Assembly: GCF_009650995.1 (NCBI RefSeq)
Contig: NZ_WHVV01000001.1
Span: forward strand, 62,001-126,000
Direction of reading: 5' to 3'
DNA: 64,000 bases
From: Sporosarcina cascadiensis
Lineage (GTDB): Bacteria > Bacillota > Bacilli > Bacillales_A > Planococcaceae
Part shown: positions 25,814 through 34,496 of the stretch, one piece after another
Layout of the letters: every line of letters begins with the position of its first letter
Position numbering within the stretch: position 1 is the first letter of the stretch
Notes under the pieces: model-generated
What the model was told of the DNA's origin: nothing
The model's database searches: none
Seen by the model: only the letters and a program-made list of their open reading frames with translations
Made by a program: the position numbers and the translations under genes

Positions 25814-25898
25814 TCAGCATACCCCTCCCGATTTCTCTAAGGTAAACTTTATCATAATAAGATAGAGAGAGGCAATCTTCTATGGGAATGAACAGTAA

Positions 25899-27359
25899 TT
25901 ATGACATTCGGTCACGGTTCGGCGATTTCGTAACGAAAGGCCGCGGATCATCGATGGTCATCGGGAAACGGATCAAAACGCGCAGCAGCGCTTTCGGGAA
26001 AAACGGTGTAAACGGCCACAAATATGGCACATTCATCGGTTTCAGTGAACATAGATAGAAGTACATGACTGCGAAAGCTATAAAAAATCCAGGCGCACCG
26101 AATAAAGCGGTTGAAACGAGCAAAAAGATTCGAAATACTTTTGTCGTAATACTTAATTCGAATGAAGGAATAGCAAACGTCAAAATTGCACTGACAGCGA
26201 CATAAAGTACGACTTCCGAAGAAAACAGCCCTACGTCAATCGCCACCTGCCCGATAACAATTGCTGCTACTAATCCCATGGCGGTCGACAGCGGTGTCGG
26301 GGTATGAATCGCCGCCATACGCAGCACTTCAATCCCGACATCCGCCAGTATAAGCTGGACAAACAGCGGCACTTCTCCCCATTCATTCGGCCCGATATAC
26401 TTGATGGCTTCGGGAACAAACTGCTTCTCAGTCGACAGTAAGTACCAAAACGGCAGCATCACCAAACTCAGAAAGGTTCCCGTAAAACGCACCATACGGA
26501 TGAATGTCCCGATCAACGGCGCTTGCCTGTATTCTTCCGCATGCTGCATATGATGTACAAGTGTTACAGGCACGAGAATCACGGAGGGCGAAGTATCCAC
26601 GATGATCGCAATATGGCCTTCGAGCAAATGGGCTGCACAAATATCAGCACGCTCTGTATAACGGACGAAGGGCATCGGATGGAACCCTTGCTTAAACAAG
26701 AATTCCTCGAGCGACTTATCAGACATCGTCAGACCATCCGTTTCCAAGTTGTCCAAGCGTTCACGGACGAAATTCAGATGTTCTTCATTTGCCGCACCTT
26801 TCATAAAAGCGATGGCGATATCCGTCTTGCCTTTTACGGACGTCTCATGCATTTCAAATCGCAGCTCCGTTGCGCGCAGCCTTCTGCGTATTAACGCGGT
26901 GTTCGTCAAAATGTTTTCTGTAAAGCCGTCACGGGAGCCGCGAATTACTTTCTCGGTATCCGGCTCTTCAGGCTGCCTGCCGGGATAGGAACGGACGTCC
27001 AGTATGAACGTAAAGCCATCCGCCATCACAAAGACAGCCAGCCCGCTCAAAAGTGACTTGGCAACCGTATCCTCGTCTTTCGCTACTTCCAGTGCATGAT
27101 ACGGAAAATAATCGATCATCGCCCGGTCCGTTTCTTCATCGGACGAAGCAGACTTAAATAATTCATTGCGGTATTGCATTTCTGTCAGTAAGGTTGTCAA
27201 GACCTCTCCATCTACCAGTCCATTCATATACAGAAGAAGTATTTCTTTATCCCACAGGTGGATCCGCCGGCGTGTCGCGTCAAATGACTCGTCTCTGCCG
27301 AACTGGTTGATAAACCACCTTTCCCCTTCTCTTATAGACGTAAATAGAGTTTCGGTCAA
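25899..27359 (-). CDS. spoVAF: Stage V sporulation protein AF (GerA-family)
   Basis: The 486-residue protein has a soluble N-terminal domain (about 1-280) and four to five membrane helices in the C-terminal part, the layout of GerA A-subunits. SpoVAF is the last product of the spoVA operon in Bacillus and aids ion and dipicolinate movement in spores. The start is TTG with GAGGAG upstream, two bases after the sigF stop. In B. subtilis spoVAA to spoVAE lie between sigF and spoVAF; here they are missing from the locus. Confidence 0.9.
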   Translation of the reverse strand: MTETLFTSIREGERWFINQFGRDESFDATRRRIHLWDKEILLLYMNGLVDGEVLTTLLTEMQYRNELFKSASSDEETDRAMIDYFPYHALEVAKDEDTVAKSLLSGLAVFVMADGFTFILDVRSYPGRQPEEPDTEKVIRGSRDGFTENILTNTALIRRRLRATELRFEMHETSVKGKTDIAIAFMKGAANEEHLNFVRERLDNLETDGLTMSDKSLEEFLFKQGFHPMPFVRYTERADICAAHLLEGHIAIIVDTSPSVILVPVTLVHHMQHAEEYRQAPLIGTFIRMVRFTGTFLSLVMLPFWYLLSTEKQFVPEAIKYIGPNEWGEVPLFVQLILADVGIEVLRMAAIHTPTPLSTAMGLVAAIVIGQVAIDVGLFSSEVVLYVAVSAILTFAIPSFELSITTKVFRIFLLVSTALFGAPGFFIAFAVMYFYLCSLKPMNVPYLWPFTPFFPKALLRVLIRFPMTIDDPRPFVTKSPNRDRMS

Positions 27360-27360
27360 A

Positions 27361-28149
27361 TTATTTTCTCCTCACCTTCTCAAGCTGTTCCTCAGCATTT
27401 GCACCCATCCAGGTTTTCATCTGCGCGAGAATTTTCTTCTCAAGCCGTGATACTTGAACTTGTGAAATACCGATACGTTCTGCGATATCACTTTGTGTAC
27501 AGTCCAAGTAATATCGCATGTAGATAATGGTTTGGTCGCGTTTATTCAAGCGGGTGATGACATCACGCAGCGGTATATGATCGAATACCCGCTCAGACCG
27601 GTCGTCACGCAGCTGATCCATCAGTGTCAGGCTGTCACCGTCACTTTCATACAGCTGCTCATGAAGCGATGCAGGATCCCGCAGTGCATCAGTGGCCAAA
27701 ATAATGTCCTCCACTGTTACTTCAAGAATTTCCGCCACTTCTGAAATCGAAGGAGAGCGCCCTTGTTTTTTAATGAAATCATCCGTCGCATGGCGGATTT
27801 TATAGCTCAGCTCGCGGATGGTCCTGCCTACTTTCACCATGCCGTCATCACGAAGGTAGCGCTGGATTTCTCCGACGATCATCGGCACAGCATATGTGGA
27901 AAATTTCACTTCATACGAAAGATCGAACTTATCTATGGATTTCATCAAGCCGATACAGCCAATTTGAAATAAATCTTCTAAATCCGCACCACGCGAAGCA
28001 AATCGTTGAACGATGGACCACACCAGTCGGGTATTTCCCTCTACCATCATTCGCCTTGCTTCTTTGTCACCCGCCTGTGATTCCAGGATGAGTTCCCGCA
28101 TTTTCTCTTGTGACAATAGAGCGTGCTGCTTCTCAACAGATGCTTCCAT
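27361..28149 (-). CDS. sigF: RNA polymerase forespore sigma factor SigF
   Basis: The 262-residue sigma-70 family factor directs early forespore transcription. Region 2 includes GNTRLVWSIVQRF and FQIGCIGLMKSIDKFD; region 3 follows; region 4 ends with SQVQVSRLEKKIL. It is kept inactive by SpoIIAB until SpoIIAA is dephosphorylated. It is the third gene of the spoIIA operon, three bases after spoIIAB. GAGGTGACAT precedes the ATG. Confidence 0.97.
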   Translation of the reverse strand: MEASVEKQHALLSQEKMRELILESQAGDKEARRMMVEGNTRLVWSIVQRFASRGADLEDLFQIGCIGLMKSIDKFDLSYEVKFSTYAVPMIVGEIQRYLRDDGMVKVGRTIRELSYKIRHATDDFIKKQGRSPSISEVAEILEVTVEDIILATDALRDPASLHEQLYESDGDSLTLMDQLRDDRSERVFDHIPLRDVITRLNKRDQTIIYMRYYLDCTQSDIAERIGISQVQVSRLEKKILAQMKTWMGANAEEQLEKVRRK

Positions 28150-28152
28150 ATG

Positions 28153-28599
28153 TCACCTCATTCTGCTTACTTCTATAATGGGAGAAAAACTTTTTTCAAA
28201 TGTTACGACGGTCCCGTTTCCAAGGGTAGAATCTACACGTATACAATCTGCGAAACTTTCCATAATGGTAAAGCCCATTCCCGAACGTTCCATTTGCGGT
28301 TTCGTCGTGAACATCGGCTCCATTGCCTGCTCCACATCAAAAATCCCCATGCCTTCATCAGTTACCGTCATTTTGATATGACGGTCTTCAATTACTGCAT
28401 GAATCTTTACCAGGCTTTTGCCGTCGCATTCATAACCGTGAATAATTGCATTCGTCACAGCTTCAGACACAATCGTTTTAAACTCTGATATTTCTTCCAG
28501 AGTGGGATCCAGCGGCGTGATGAAGCAGGTCATTGCCATTCGTGCGAGTGCTTCATTTTCTTCTATCGCCAGAAACGATAAGGTTAACTCATTTTTCAT
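28153..28599 (-). CDS. spoIIAB: Anti-sigma F factor and serine kinase SpoIIAB
   Basis: The 148-residue GHKL-type kinase binds and inhibits SigF and phosphorylates SpoIIAA. ATP-binding motifs are the N box EAVTNAIIHGY, G1 DEGMGI and the RSGMGF segment. It overlaps spoIIAA by 11 bases. GGAGGGG lies six bases before the chosen ATG; a TTG two codons upstream is less well placed. Confidence 0.97.
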   Translation of the reverse strand: MKNELTLSFLAIEENEALARMAMTCFITPLDPTLEEISEFKTIVSEAVTNAIIHGYECDGKSLVKIHAVIEDRHIKMTVTDEGMGIFDVEQAMEPMFTTKPQMERSGMGFTIMESFADCIRVDSTLGNGTVVTFEKSFSPIIEVSRMR

Positions 28600-28942
28600 G
28601 TACAACCCCTCCGATTTCGTCGATTGCTTGCTCGACTGTACATTTTCTAATTACTTCACCGAGTCCCGAAAATTGAAAGATCTTTTCCATTGTCGGTGAT
28701 GGATTCAATATCAATGTTTCACCATTGACAGGTGCCAAATCACGCATTCTCCCTAAAATTAATCCAATTCCCGCGCTGTCCATAAATCCTAGTAAGTTCA
28801 GATCCCAAATGATTGCGTTGGTTTTCCCTGCAAAAATCGCGTTGGATACTTCTGCTCTAATTTGATTGGCCTCATGGTTGTCGAGTTCACCTGCTAATGT
28901 AATGACGACAATGCCATTTTCCAATTGGGTAATAGTTGCCAT
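28589..28942 (-). CDS. spoIIAA: Anti-anti-sigma factor SpoIIAA
   Basis: The 117-residue STAS-domain protein releases SigF by binding SpoIIAB when dephosphorylated by SpoIIE. The phosphorylatable Ser is S56 in GFMDSAGIGLILGR. Length equals that of B. subtilis SpoIIAA. An ATG 22 bases upstream of the chosen one is in frame (at 28964), but AAGGAGG is correctly spaced for the ATG at 28942. It is the first gene of the spoIIA operon; dacF, which precedes it in B. subtilis, is absent. Confidence 0.96.
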   Translation of the reverse strand: MATITQLENGIVVITLAGELDNHEANQIRAEVSNAIFAGKTNAIIWDLNLLGFMDSAGIGLILGRMRDLAPVNGETLILNPSPTMEKIFQFSGLGEVIRKCTVEQAIDEIGGVVHEK

Positions 28943-28972
28943 ATGTTCAAACGCCTCCTTCATGAAGGTATC

Positions 28973-29010
28973 ATTACATATTTAGAACCCGAATCCTTTA
29001 CTTTTGACAA
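28973..29010 (-). promoter_or_regulatory. Candidate SigH promoter with Spo0A box for spoIIA
   Basis: On the minus strand AAAGGATTC (28991-28999) and ATGTAAT (28973-28979), 11 bases apart, resemble the SigH consensus RNAGGAWWW and RNNGAAT with one mismatch each. TTGTCAAA (29003-29010), close to the Spo0A box TTGTCGAA, lies just upstream. In B. subtilis spoIIA is transcribed by SigH and activated by Spo0A, so the arrangement is credible. The match is by eye only. Confidence 0.5.
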
Positions 29011-29016
29011 AACTAG

Positions 29017-29211
29017 TCAAGAGCCCCTAAAGGTTCTTAGTTTGCGACAGAGCGTGCAGTTTACATGCCATTGATCGCGCTCCGGACAGAACGATTCCCT
29101 CGTGAGTCGCCCGTCTTCCGATTCAATCAACCAGTTGGGCGCTATCAAATCGGGAATAGTTTTCTCTCGAGCTACATAAAAGTATGTACAAAGAAAATCG
29201 TTTTTACACAT
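29017..29211 (-). CDS. Doubtful 64-residue ORF with Cys residues
   Basis: An open frame lies between the pdp terminator and the spoIIA promoter. It would encode a 64-residue product starting MCKNDFLC and containing a CPERDQWHVNCTLC segment with three Cys that could form a small metal site. No ribosome-binding site is apparent, the product matches no family I know, and the region could equally be non-coding spacer. The stretch 28943-29284 otherwise holds only the promoter and terminator listed separately. Confidence 0.25.
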   Translation of the reverse strand: MCKNDFLCTYFYVAREKTIPDLIAPNWLIESEDGRLTRESFCPERDQWHVNCTLCRKLRTFRGS

Positions 29212-29221
29212 AAACAGCAAA

Positions 29222-29280
29222 AAAAGCCATGCAGTCAGTCTAAATCCTTTTTCAAGGGTCCAGACAGCTGCATGGCTTAT
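29222..29280 (-). terminator. Intrinsic terminator after pdp
   Basis: AAGCCATGCAG and CTGCATGGCTT pair, with an inner GTCT/AGAC extension, around a long loop, followed on the minus strand by a run of seven T. It ends the deoB-pdp transcript five bases after the pdp stop. Confidence 0.85.
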
Positions 29281-29284
29281 ATTT

Positions 29285-30583
29285 TTAACGTGTATGAATC
29301 AATGATGGTGCCTGTATTTTTTCTTGAGTGATGCTGATGTGGTCTTGGAGCAGTTTGATAGAATCTTCTGCGTCTTGTTTATTAGTATGCAGGATGGCCA
29401 GTGCTTCGCCTTCTTTTACGCTGTCTCCAATTTTTTTCTGGAGAACGATTCCAACTGCAAGGTCGATGACGTCTTCTTTTGTGGCTCGCCCGGCACCCAG
29501 CAGCATAGCTGCGACTCCAACCTCGTCTGCGTCGATTGCGCTGACGTAGCCCGTTGTTTTAGCGGGCACTTCAATCTGATATTGTGCTTGCGGCAGAAGT
29601 TCAGGATGTTTGGTGACTTCAGGATTTCCGCCCTGTGCTTTGATCAGTTCACCAAACAATTGAAGCGCTTCACCGTTCTTTATAACGGTTTGCAGCTGAC
29701 TTCGTGCGTCTTCTTCTGATTCCGCTTTGTTTGCGGCAAGAAGCATTTTACTGCCGAGCACGAGACAAAGTTCTGTCAGGTCATCCGGTCCGTTGCCTTG
29801 GAGGGTTTCAATCGCTTCTTTCACCTCAAGCGCATTGCCGATTGCAAAACCCAGCGGCTGACTCATGTCGGAAATGACGGCGCTCGTATTGCGGCCAACT
29901 TCATTGCCGATTGCCACCATCGCATCTGCCAATTGCTTCGAATCTTCGAGCGTCTTCATAAATGCTCCTGCACCCGTCTTGACGTCAAGCACAATAGCGT
30001 CTGCACCTGCTGCGAGCTTCTTACTCATGATAGAGCTGGCAATAAGAGGAATGCTGTCTACGGTCGCTGTAACGTCTCGTAAAGCATATAACTTTTTATC
30101 GGCAGGCGTCAGATTTCCGCTTTGACCGATGACAGCAATTTTCAGATCATTGACTTGCTCAATAAATTGTTCTGTTGAAATTTCGACATGGAATCCTTCG
30201 ATTGCTTCCAATTTATCAAGCGTCCCGCCTGTATGCCCGAGTCCGCGGCCGCTCATTTTCGCTACAGGCACTCCGCAGGCAGCGACCAGCGGCGCGAGTA
30301 TTAAAGTCGTCGTATCGCCTACTCCGCCGGTAGAATGCTTATCTACTTTTATGCCTTCAATAGCGGACAGATCTATCTGATCACCTGATTCCGCCATCGC
30401 CATCGTCAAGTACCCTTGTTCTTCCGTCGTCATCTTTTGAAAATAAATCGCCATCAGGAAAACACTTGCCTGATAATCAGGAATGGAGCCGTCTGTATAA
30501 CCATTGACGAAAAACTCAATTTCTTCTTTTGTCAGCTCCCGGCCGTCGCGTTTCTTTTGAATTACATCAACCATTCTCAGCAT
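29285..30583 (-). CDS. pdp: Pyrimidine-nucleoside phosphorylase
   Basis: The 432-residue enzyme splits uridine, thymidine and deoxyuridine with phosphate to free base and (deoxy)ribose 1-phosphate. The thymidine phosphorylase signature [18 protein letters not shown] is visible, as are [12 protein letters not shown] near the N-terminus and the C-terminal biotin-like domain. An in-frame upstream extension exists, but GGGGGAG sets the ATG at 30583, which gives the family's N-terminus LRMVDVI. It follows deoB by four bases; the two handle nucleoside salvage together. Confidence 0.96.
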   Translation of the reverse strand: MLRMVDVIQKKRDGRELTKEEIEFFVNGYTDGSIPDYQASVFLMAIYFQKMTTEEQGYLTMAMAESGDQIDLSAIEGIKVDKHSTGGVGDTTTLILAPLVAACGVPVAKMSGRGLGHTGGTLDKLEAIEGFHVEISTEQFIEQVNDLKIAVIGQSGNLTPADKKLYALRDVTATVDSIPLIASSIMSKKLAAGADAIVLDVKTGAGAFMKTLEDSKQLADAMVAIGNEVGRNTSAVISDMSQPLGFAIGNALEVKEAIETLQGNGPDDLTELCLVLGSKMLLAANKAESEEDARSQLQTVIKNGEALQLFGELIKAQGGNPEVTKHPELLPQAQYQIEVPAKTTGYVSAIDADEVGVAAMLLGAGRATKEDVIDLAVGIVLQKKIGDSVKEGEALAILHTNKQDAEDSIKLLQDHISITQEKIQAPSLIHTR

Positions 30584-30587
30584 AAAA

Positions 30588-31781
30588 TTACTCCCCCTCA
30601 GCCAATGAAGATAAAAAGCTTTCACCAAATTCCGGCAGGTCTACTTGGAAGTTATCCGCAATGGTTGCTCCAATATCAGAGAATGTCTTGCGGATCGGTA
30701 GTTTGCCTGAAGCTTTATTGCTTGGTGAATACACTAGCAGCGGTACGTATTCCCTAGTATGATCAGTACCTTCATGGATCGGATCATTGCCGTGGTCTGC
30801 TGTGATAATCAATAAATCATCAGGTTTTAAAGCAGCCATTATTTCAGGCATTCTCGCATCGAACTCCTCCAGTGCTTTACCGTAGCCGATAGGATCACGT
30901 CGGTGACCGTACAAAGCATCAAAGTCTACAAGATTAACGAAGCTGATTCCTTCAAACTCTTTTTTCATAACATCGACTAGCTTATCCACACCGTCCATAT
31001 TGCTGCTGGTACGGACTGCTTCTGTCACGCCTTCTCCATTGTAAATGTCGGCAATTTTACCGATTGCAATGACATCATATCCTGAATCTTTCAGTTCATT
31101 CATGACGGTTTTGCCAAATGGCTTCAGCGCGTAATCATGACGGTTGGTCGTGCGTTTGAACGTACCTGGTTCGCCGACAAACGGTCTGGCGATGACGCGG
31201 CCGACCAAATATTCCGGCTGAAGCGTCAGTTCTCTGGCAATTTCACAGATCCGGTATTGTTCTTCGATTGGAATGATCTCTTCATGCATGGCAATCTGCA
31301 GCACGGGGTCCGCAGACGTATAAACGATGAGTGCGCCTGTTTCCATATGCTCGGGTCCATACTCCTCAATCACTTCTGTCCCGCTCGCCGGCTTGTTGCA
31401 GATAATCTTGCGGCCGGTTTTCAATTCCAGTTCATCAAGTAATTCTTTCGGAAAACCGTTCGGATATACTTTAAATGGCTTGTCTATGCGAAGACCCATG
31501 ATCTCCCAGTGACCTGTCATAGTATCTTTGCCTACTGATGCTTCTTCCATTTTTGTATAGTGGCCCAATGCTTCTTTTTGAGGAGACAGTCCTTTAATCG
31601 GCGCAATATTCGCCAGACCCATCCGTTCCAGATTCGGAAGATGAATACCGTCCATTTCTTCCCCAATATGACCGAGTGTATTTGAACCGGCATCACCGAA
31701 AGCTTCAGCATCCGGTGCTTCGCCGATTCCTACAGAGTCCATGACGATTAAATGAATTCGATTATAGCGTAAATCTTTCAT
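30588..31781 (-). CDS. deoB: Phosphopentomutase
   Basis: The 397-residue metalloenzyme interconverts ribose or deoxyribose 1-phosphate and 5-phosphate. Metal-binding and catalytic segments of the alkaline phosphatase superfamily are seen: [12 protein letters not shown] at the N-terminus, the phosphorylated Thr in [10 protein letters not shown], and ITADHGNDP with [12 protein letters not shown] near the end. TGGAGG places the start at 31781; an 18-codon upstream extension is unlikely. It lies between xerD and pdp and feeds the product of pdp into the pentose phosphate pathway. Confidence 0.96.
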   Translation of the reverse strand: MKDLRYNRIHLIVMDSVGIGEAPDAEAFGDAGSNTLGHIGEEMDGIHLPNLERMGLANIAPIKGLSPQKEALGHYTKMEEASVGKDTMTGHWEIMGLRIDKPFKVYPNGFPKELLDELELKTGRKIICNKPASGTEVIEEYGPEHMETGALIVYTSADPVLQIAMHEEIIPIEEQYRICEIARELTLQPEYLVGRVIARPFVGEPGTFKRTTNRHDYALKPFGKTVMNELKDSGYDVIAIGKIADIYNGEGVTEAVRTSSNMDGVDKLVDVMKKEFEGISFVNLVDFDALYGHRRDPIGYGKALEEFDARMPEIMAALKPDDLLIITADHGNDPIHEGTDHTREYVPLLVYSPSNKASGKLPIRKTFSDIGATIADNFQVDLPEFGESFLSSLAEGE

Positions 31782-31803
31782 AATAAAACCTCCAGTATAT
31801 TTT

Positions 31804-32703
31804 TTACGCCCGCGGATGATACATGGTATAGACATCCTTCAGCCGTTTTTTACTTACATGCGTATAGAGCTGAGTCGTGGAAATGTCAGCATGGCCGAGC
31901 ATTTCCTGAACCGCCCGCAAGTCTGCTCCGTTTTCAATCAGATGTGTAGCGAAAGAATGACGCAATAAATGCGGGGAAATCACCTTTTGAATATTCGCTT
32001 TCTGCCCGGCGTCCTTCAATATTTTCCAGCATCCCTGTCTCGTCAGGCGTCTGCCGTGCATATTGACAAACAATGCCTCCGTATCCTGCCCTGTTCCGAT
32101 AAATGCAGGGCGGGCTTCATTAAGATAATCGGTACATGCGTCAATCGCAGAACGTCCGAGCGGCACAATCCTTTCCTTGCTCCCCTTACCGAATACACGG
32201 ACAAATCCCATCGTCAAATGAAGATCAGCCAAATCGATTGCTATCAATTCACTTACCCTCATTCCTGTGCCGTATAACAATTCCAGAAGTGATAAATCAC
32301 GCAGACCCTGCGGAACAGAGCAATCCACTATATCCATCAATTGCTCAATCTCCGGAATTGACAAGACATCCGGCAGTTTCTGTTCAATTTTCGGAAGCTC
32401 CAAATGAATCGTGCAATCATGTGTTGTCACTTGCTCCCTCACTAAAAATTGGTGGAATGAACGGATGGAAGATATGTGCCGGGAGAGTGTGCGCGAAGAC
32501 TTGCCGCTGTCTTTCAGAATTTGAATATACTTCAGTACAACAGCCCGGTCAATTGAATTAAGCGTTTTCAGCTGTGTCCCTTTTAAAAAATGCAAGTAGG
32601 ATGCTAAATCACGTTTATAGGATGTAATGGTATTTTGTGCGAGCTGCCGTTCAACAGTTAAGAAATGTATGTAATCTTCCAATGCAAACTGTGCATCTTT
32701 CAT
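31804..32703 (-). CDS. xerD: Site-specific tyrosine recombinase XerD
   Basis: The 299-residue recombinase resolves chromosome dimers at dif with XerC. The N-terminal core-binding domain spans about 1-90. Catalytic residues are visible: Arg in [13 protein letters not shown], His in GHADIS and the nucleophilic Tyr in TTQLYTHV. The start at 32703 has GGAGGAG upstream and gives the normal length; a 15-codon extension is possible but unlikely. It is a core chromosome gene between fur and deoB, as in B. subtilis (ripX), not a mobile-element integrase. Confidence 0.95.
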   Translation of the reverse strand: MKDAQFALEDYIHFLTVERQLAQNTITSYKRDLASYLHFLKGTQLKTLNSIDRAVVLKYIQILKDSGKSSRTLSRHISSIRSFHQFLVREQVTTHDCTIHLELPKIEQKLPDVLSIPEIEQLMDIVDCSVPQGLRDLSLLELLYGTGMRVSELIAIDLADLHLTMGFVRVFGKGSKERIVPLGRSAIDACTDYLNEARPAFIGTGQDTEALFVNMHGRRLTRQGCWKILKDAGQKANIQKVISPHLLRHSFATHLIENGADLRAVQEMLGHADISTTQLYTHVSKKRLKDVYTMYHPRA

Positions 32704-32732
32704 CAAAGCGATCTCCTCCTTTTCCGGAAAAG

Positions 32733-32768
32733 TAAAAAAGGACAGCACTTATGCCATCCCGTCGTCCT
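32733..32768 (-). terminator. Intrinsic terminator candidate after fur
   Basis: On the minus strand AGGACGAC pairs with GCTGTCCT (one mismatch, one wobble) followed by TTTTTT. The fur stop codon lies inside the hairpin, so fur may be transcribed alone. Confidence 0.6.
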
Positions 32769-33219
32769 CTTTGTTTTTTTCTGCATCTTTACAGCGTTTG
32801 CAGATGCCGTGAAAAGTGAGCCAGTGGTCTTTCACCGTAAATCCATAACGGCCTTCCACTACTTTCTCCACTTCACCGAGCAGATCTTCTTGGATTTCAT
32901 CCACTACTCCGCACTCTAAACAAATCAAATGGTGATGAAAACGTGCTGCTCCCTCTTCGCGGAGATCATAGCGCGCCACTCCATCGCCAAAGTTAATTTT
33001 ATCGACAACTTTTAATTCAGTCAGTAGTTCCAGCGTTCGGTAGACAGTAGCCAGTCCGATATCGGGTGCTTTCTCTTTCACTAAGAGAAATACATCCTCC
33101 GCACTTAAATGGTCTTCTTTATTTTCCAGAAGAACTGCTACAGTCGCTTCACGCTGAGGCGTCAACTTGTAGCTGGCCCCGTGCAATTGCTTCTTGATCC
33201 GTTCGATTCGGCTTTCCAT
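32749..33219 (-). CDS. fur: Ferric uptake regulator Fur
   Basis: A 156-residue repressor with an N-terminal winged helix (about 15-85; GLATVYRTLELL is the recognition region) and a C-terminal dimerisation and metal domain with HHHLICLECG and the CKRC pair that binds structural zinc. Position between spoIIM and xerD corresponds to B. subtilis fur (yqkL), favouring Fur over PerR or Zur; the paralogue assignment is by context. It has its own promoter. Confidence 0.88.
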   Translation of the reverse strand: MESRIERIKKQLHGASYKLTPQREATVAVLLENKEDHLSAEDVFLLVKEKAPDIGLATVYRTLELLTELKVVDKINFGDGVARYDLREEGAARFHHHLICLECGVVDEIQEDLLGEVEKVVEGRYGFTVKDHWLTFHGICKRCKDAEKNKEDDGMA

Positions 33220-33244
33220 ACGACGCCCCCCTCAAATTGTCTCC

Positions 33245-33274
33245 ATTATACCAAACTGTCTTTCAAGATGACAA
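33245..33274 (-). promoter_or_regulatory. SigA promoter for fur
   Basis: TTGTCA (33269-33274) and a perfect TATAAT (33245-33250) with an extended TGG, spaced by 18 bases on the minus strand, about 25 bases before the fur start. Confidence 0.75.
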
Positions 33275-33314
33275 TAGAAAGGAAATGTTCCGTCCATCCG
33301 GTTTGATAATAGAG

Positions 33315-33827
33315 TTATTTCAGAAAATGAAAGATCGATAGTTCTAGCAACTGAATGATGAACAGCATGCCAATCAGCAGCGGAACAGCAGACAGCGGGC
33401 GATCTTTTCTTACAGCCGGTGCAGTGAAAAATGGCGGGTGCAACACGGTGCAAAGGATTAAAAACAGAAAACTTCCCGCCAGTTGAAACGGAAACCACCA
33501 GACTGCATACATGATGAGTTTCATGCCGCCGGACAATAAATATGTAGAAGACAGGCCGAACAGTACGCATTTCACAGCTCCAAACAACATAATGATGAAT
33601 CGAAGCTTTTTATAGCGTGACAGGAAGAGCACGACTGCAATGAAAACAAAGGATGTAAGAAATGGAGACCAAACCACAGCCTCCCGACCTTTCACTACAC
33701 GCTGGTCGTATAATCCTACAATCGTATCCATAGCTGCAGCCGGCCACTCCCTGAATAGTAAAGCGCCTCCTATATAACTGATTGCGAGTATAACGAATAA
33801 ATAAACAAAAGACAATGATCGAGCCAT
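33315..33827 (-). CDS. spoIIM: SpoIIM-like integral membrane protein
   Basis: The protein of about 170 residues has five predicted membrane helices and sits exactly where B. subtilis has spoIIM, between nudF and fur. The first helix (SFVYLFVILAISYIGGALL) and the segment IIMLFGAVKCVLFGLSSTYLL followed by WWFPFQLAG align by eye with SpoIIM, part of the SpoIIDMP engulfment machine. It is shorter than B. subtilis SpoIIM (about 214 residues) and diverged, so the name depends heavily on context. The ATG at 33827 has GGAGG 11 bases upstream. Confidence 0.55.
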   Translation of the reverse strand: MARSLSFVYLFVILAISYIGGALLFREWPAAAMDTIVGLYDQRVVKGREAVVWSPFLTSFVFIAVVLFLSRYKKLRFIIMLFGAVKCVLFGLSSTYLLSGGMKLIMYAVWWFPFQLAGSFLFLILCTVLHPPFFTAPAVRKDRPLSAVPLLIGMLFIIQLLELSIFHFLK

Positions 33828-33890
33828 AGTACAGGACACCTCCGCATCGTTTCTACAACATATGCTTGTCCGTACTAATTTATATTCAAA

Positions 33891-34424
33891 TCAAAGACTT
33901 TTTGCGTACCAGACCGCCACAACAGTTTTGGCGTCATAAATTCGTTCATTTGCAATCAGTTCTTCCGCTTCTTCTATTGTTACTTCTATCACATTAATAA
34001 ATTCGTCTTCATCGCCGGCTGCAGGATTTTCTACTATTTCTAAGTCTTGCGCTATGTAAAGGTGAATAATTTCATCCGCAAAGCCCGGCGAAGTGGAGAA
34101 ACTCTGAAGATAGTTGAATGAATTCGCCCGGTAGCCTGTTTCTTCTTCCAATTCTCTGATTGCTGTCAATTCCGGCTCTTCCCCAGGCTCGATCTTCCCT
34201 GCCGGAATTTCCAGAATGGTCCGCTCCAGCGCTTTCCTGAATTGTTCCACCAAGACTAGTTTGCGGTCTGCAGTAATCGCAATAATTGCGACCGCGCCCG
34301 GATGTTTCACTAATTCTCTTTTTGCGATTTTTCCGTCAGGCAGTTCTACTTCATCAACTTGCATTGAAATCACTTTACCTGTAAAGATCTTTTCTGTCGA
34401 GAGGGTCCGCTCTTCAAATTTCAT
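33891..34424 (-). CDS. nudF: ADP-ribose pyrophosphatase (Nudix hydrolase)
   Basis: The 177-residue enzyme hydrolyses ADP-ribose to AMP and ribose 5-phosphate, limiting toxic ADP-ribose. The Nudix box is clear: G-x5-E-x7-REUxEExGU in GKIEPGEEPELTAIRELEEE followed by TGY. The N-terminal KFEERTLSTEKIFTGKV strand is typical of NudF. It is divergent from yqkF, as yqkG and yqkF are in B. subtilis. Confidence 0.94.
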   Translation of the reverse strand: MKFEERTLSTEKIFTGKVISMQVDEVELPDGKIAKRELVKHPGAVAIIAITADRKLVLVEQFRKALERTILEIPAGKIEPGEEPELTAIRELEEETGYRANSFNYLQSFSTSPGFADEIIHLYIAQDLEIVENPAAGDEDEFINVIEVTIEEAEELIANERIYDAKTVVAVWYAKSL

Positions 34425-34496
34425 ATAACCTCAACCCTTTCCATTGGTTTTCTTATCAGTTTTCATTGTACCATGAAAGGTAAAGGAGAGATGCAA

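Noticed and set aside
25814..25898. Spacer upstream of lysA examined for a lysine riboswitch
   Set aside because: The spacer is only 85 bases and lacks L-box conserved blocks.
31804..32703. Tyrosine recombinase considered as a mobile-element integrase
   Set aside because: Length, motifs and the conserved fur-xerD-deoB context identify chromosomal XerD; no attachment sites or cargo are visible.
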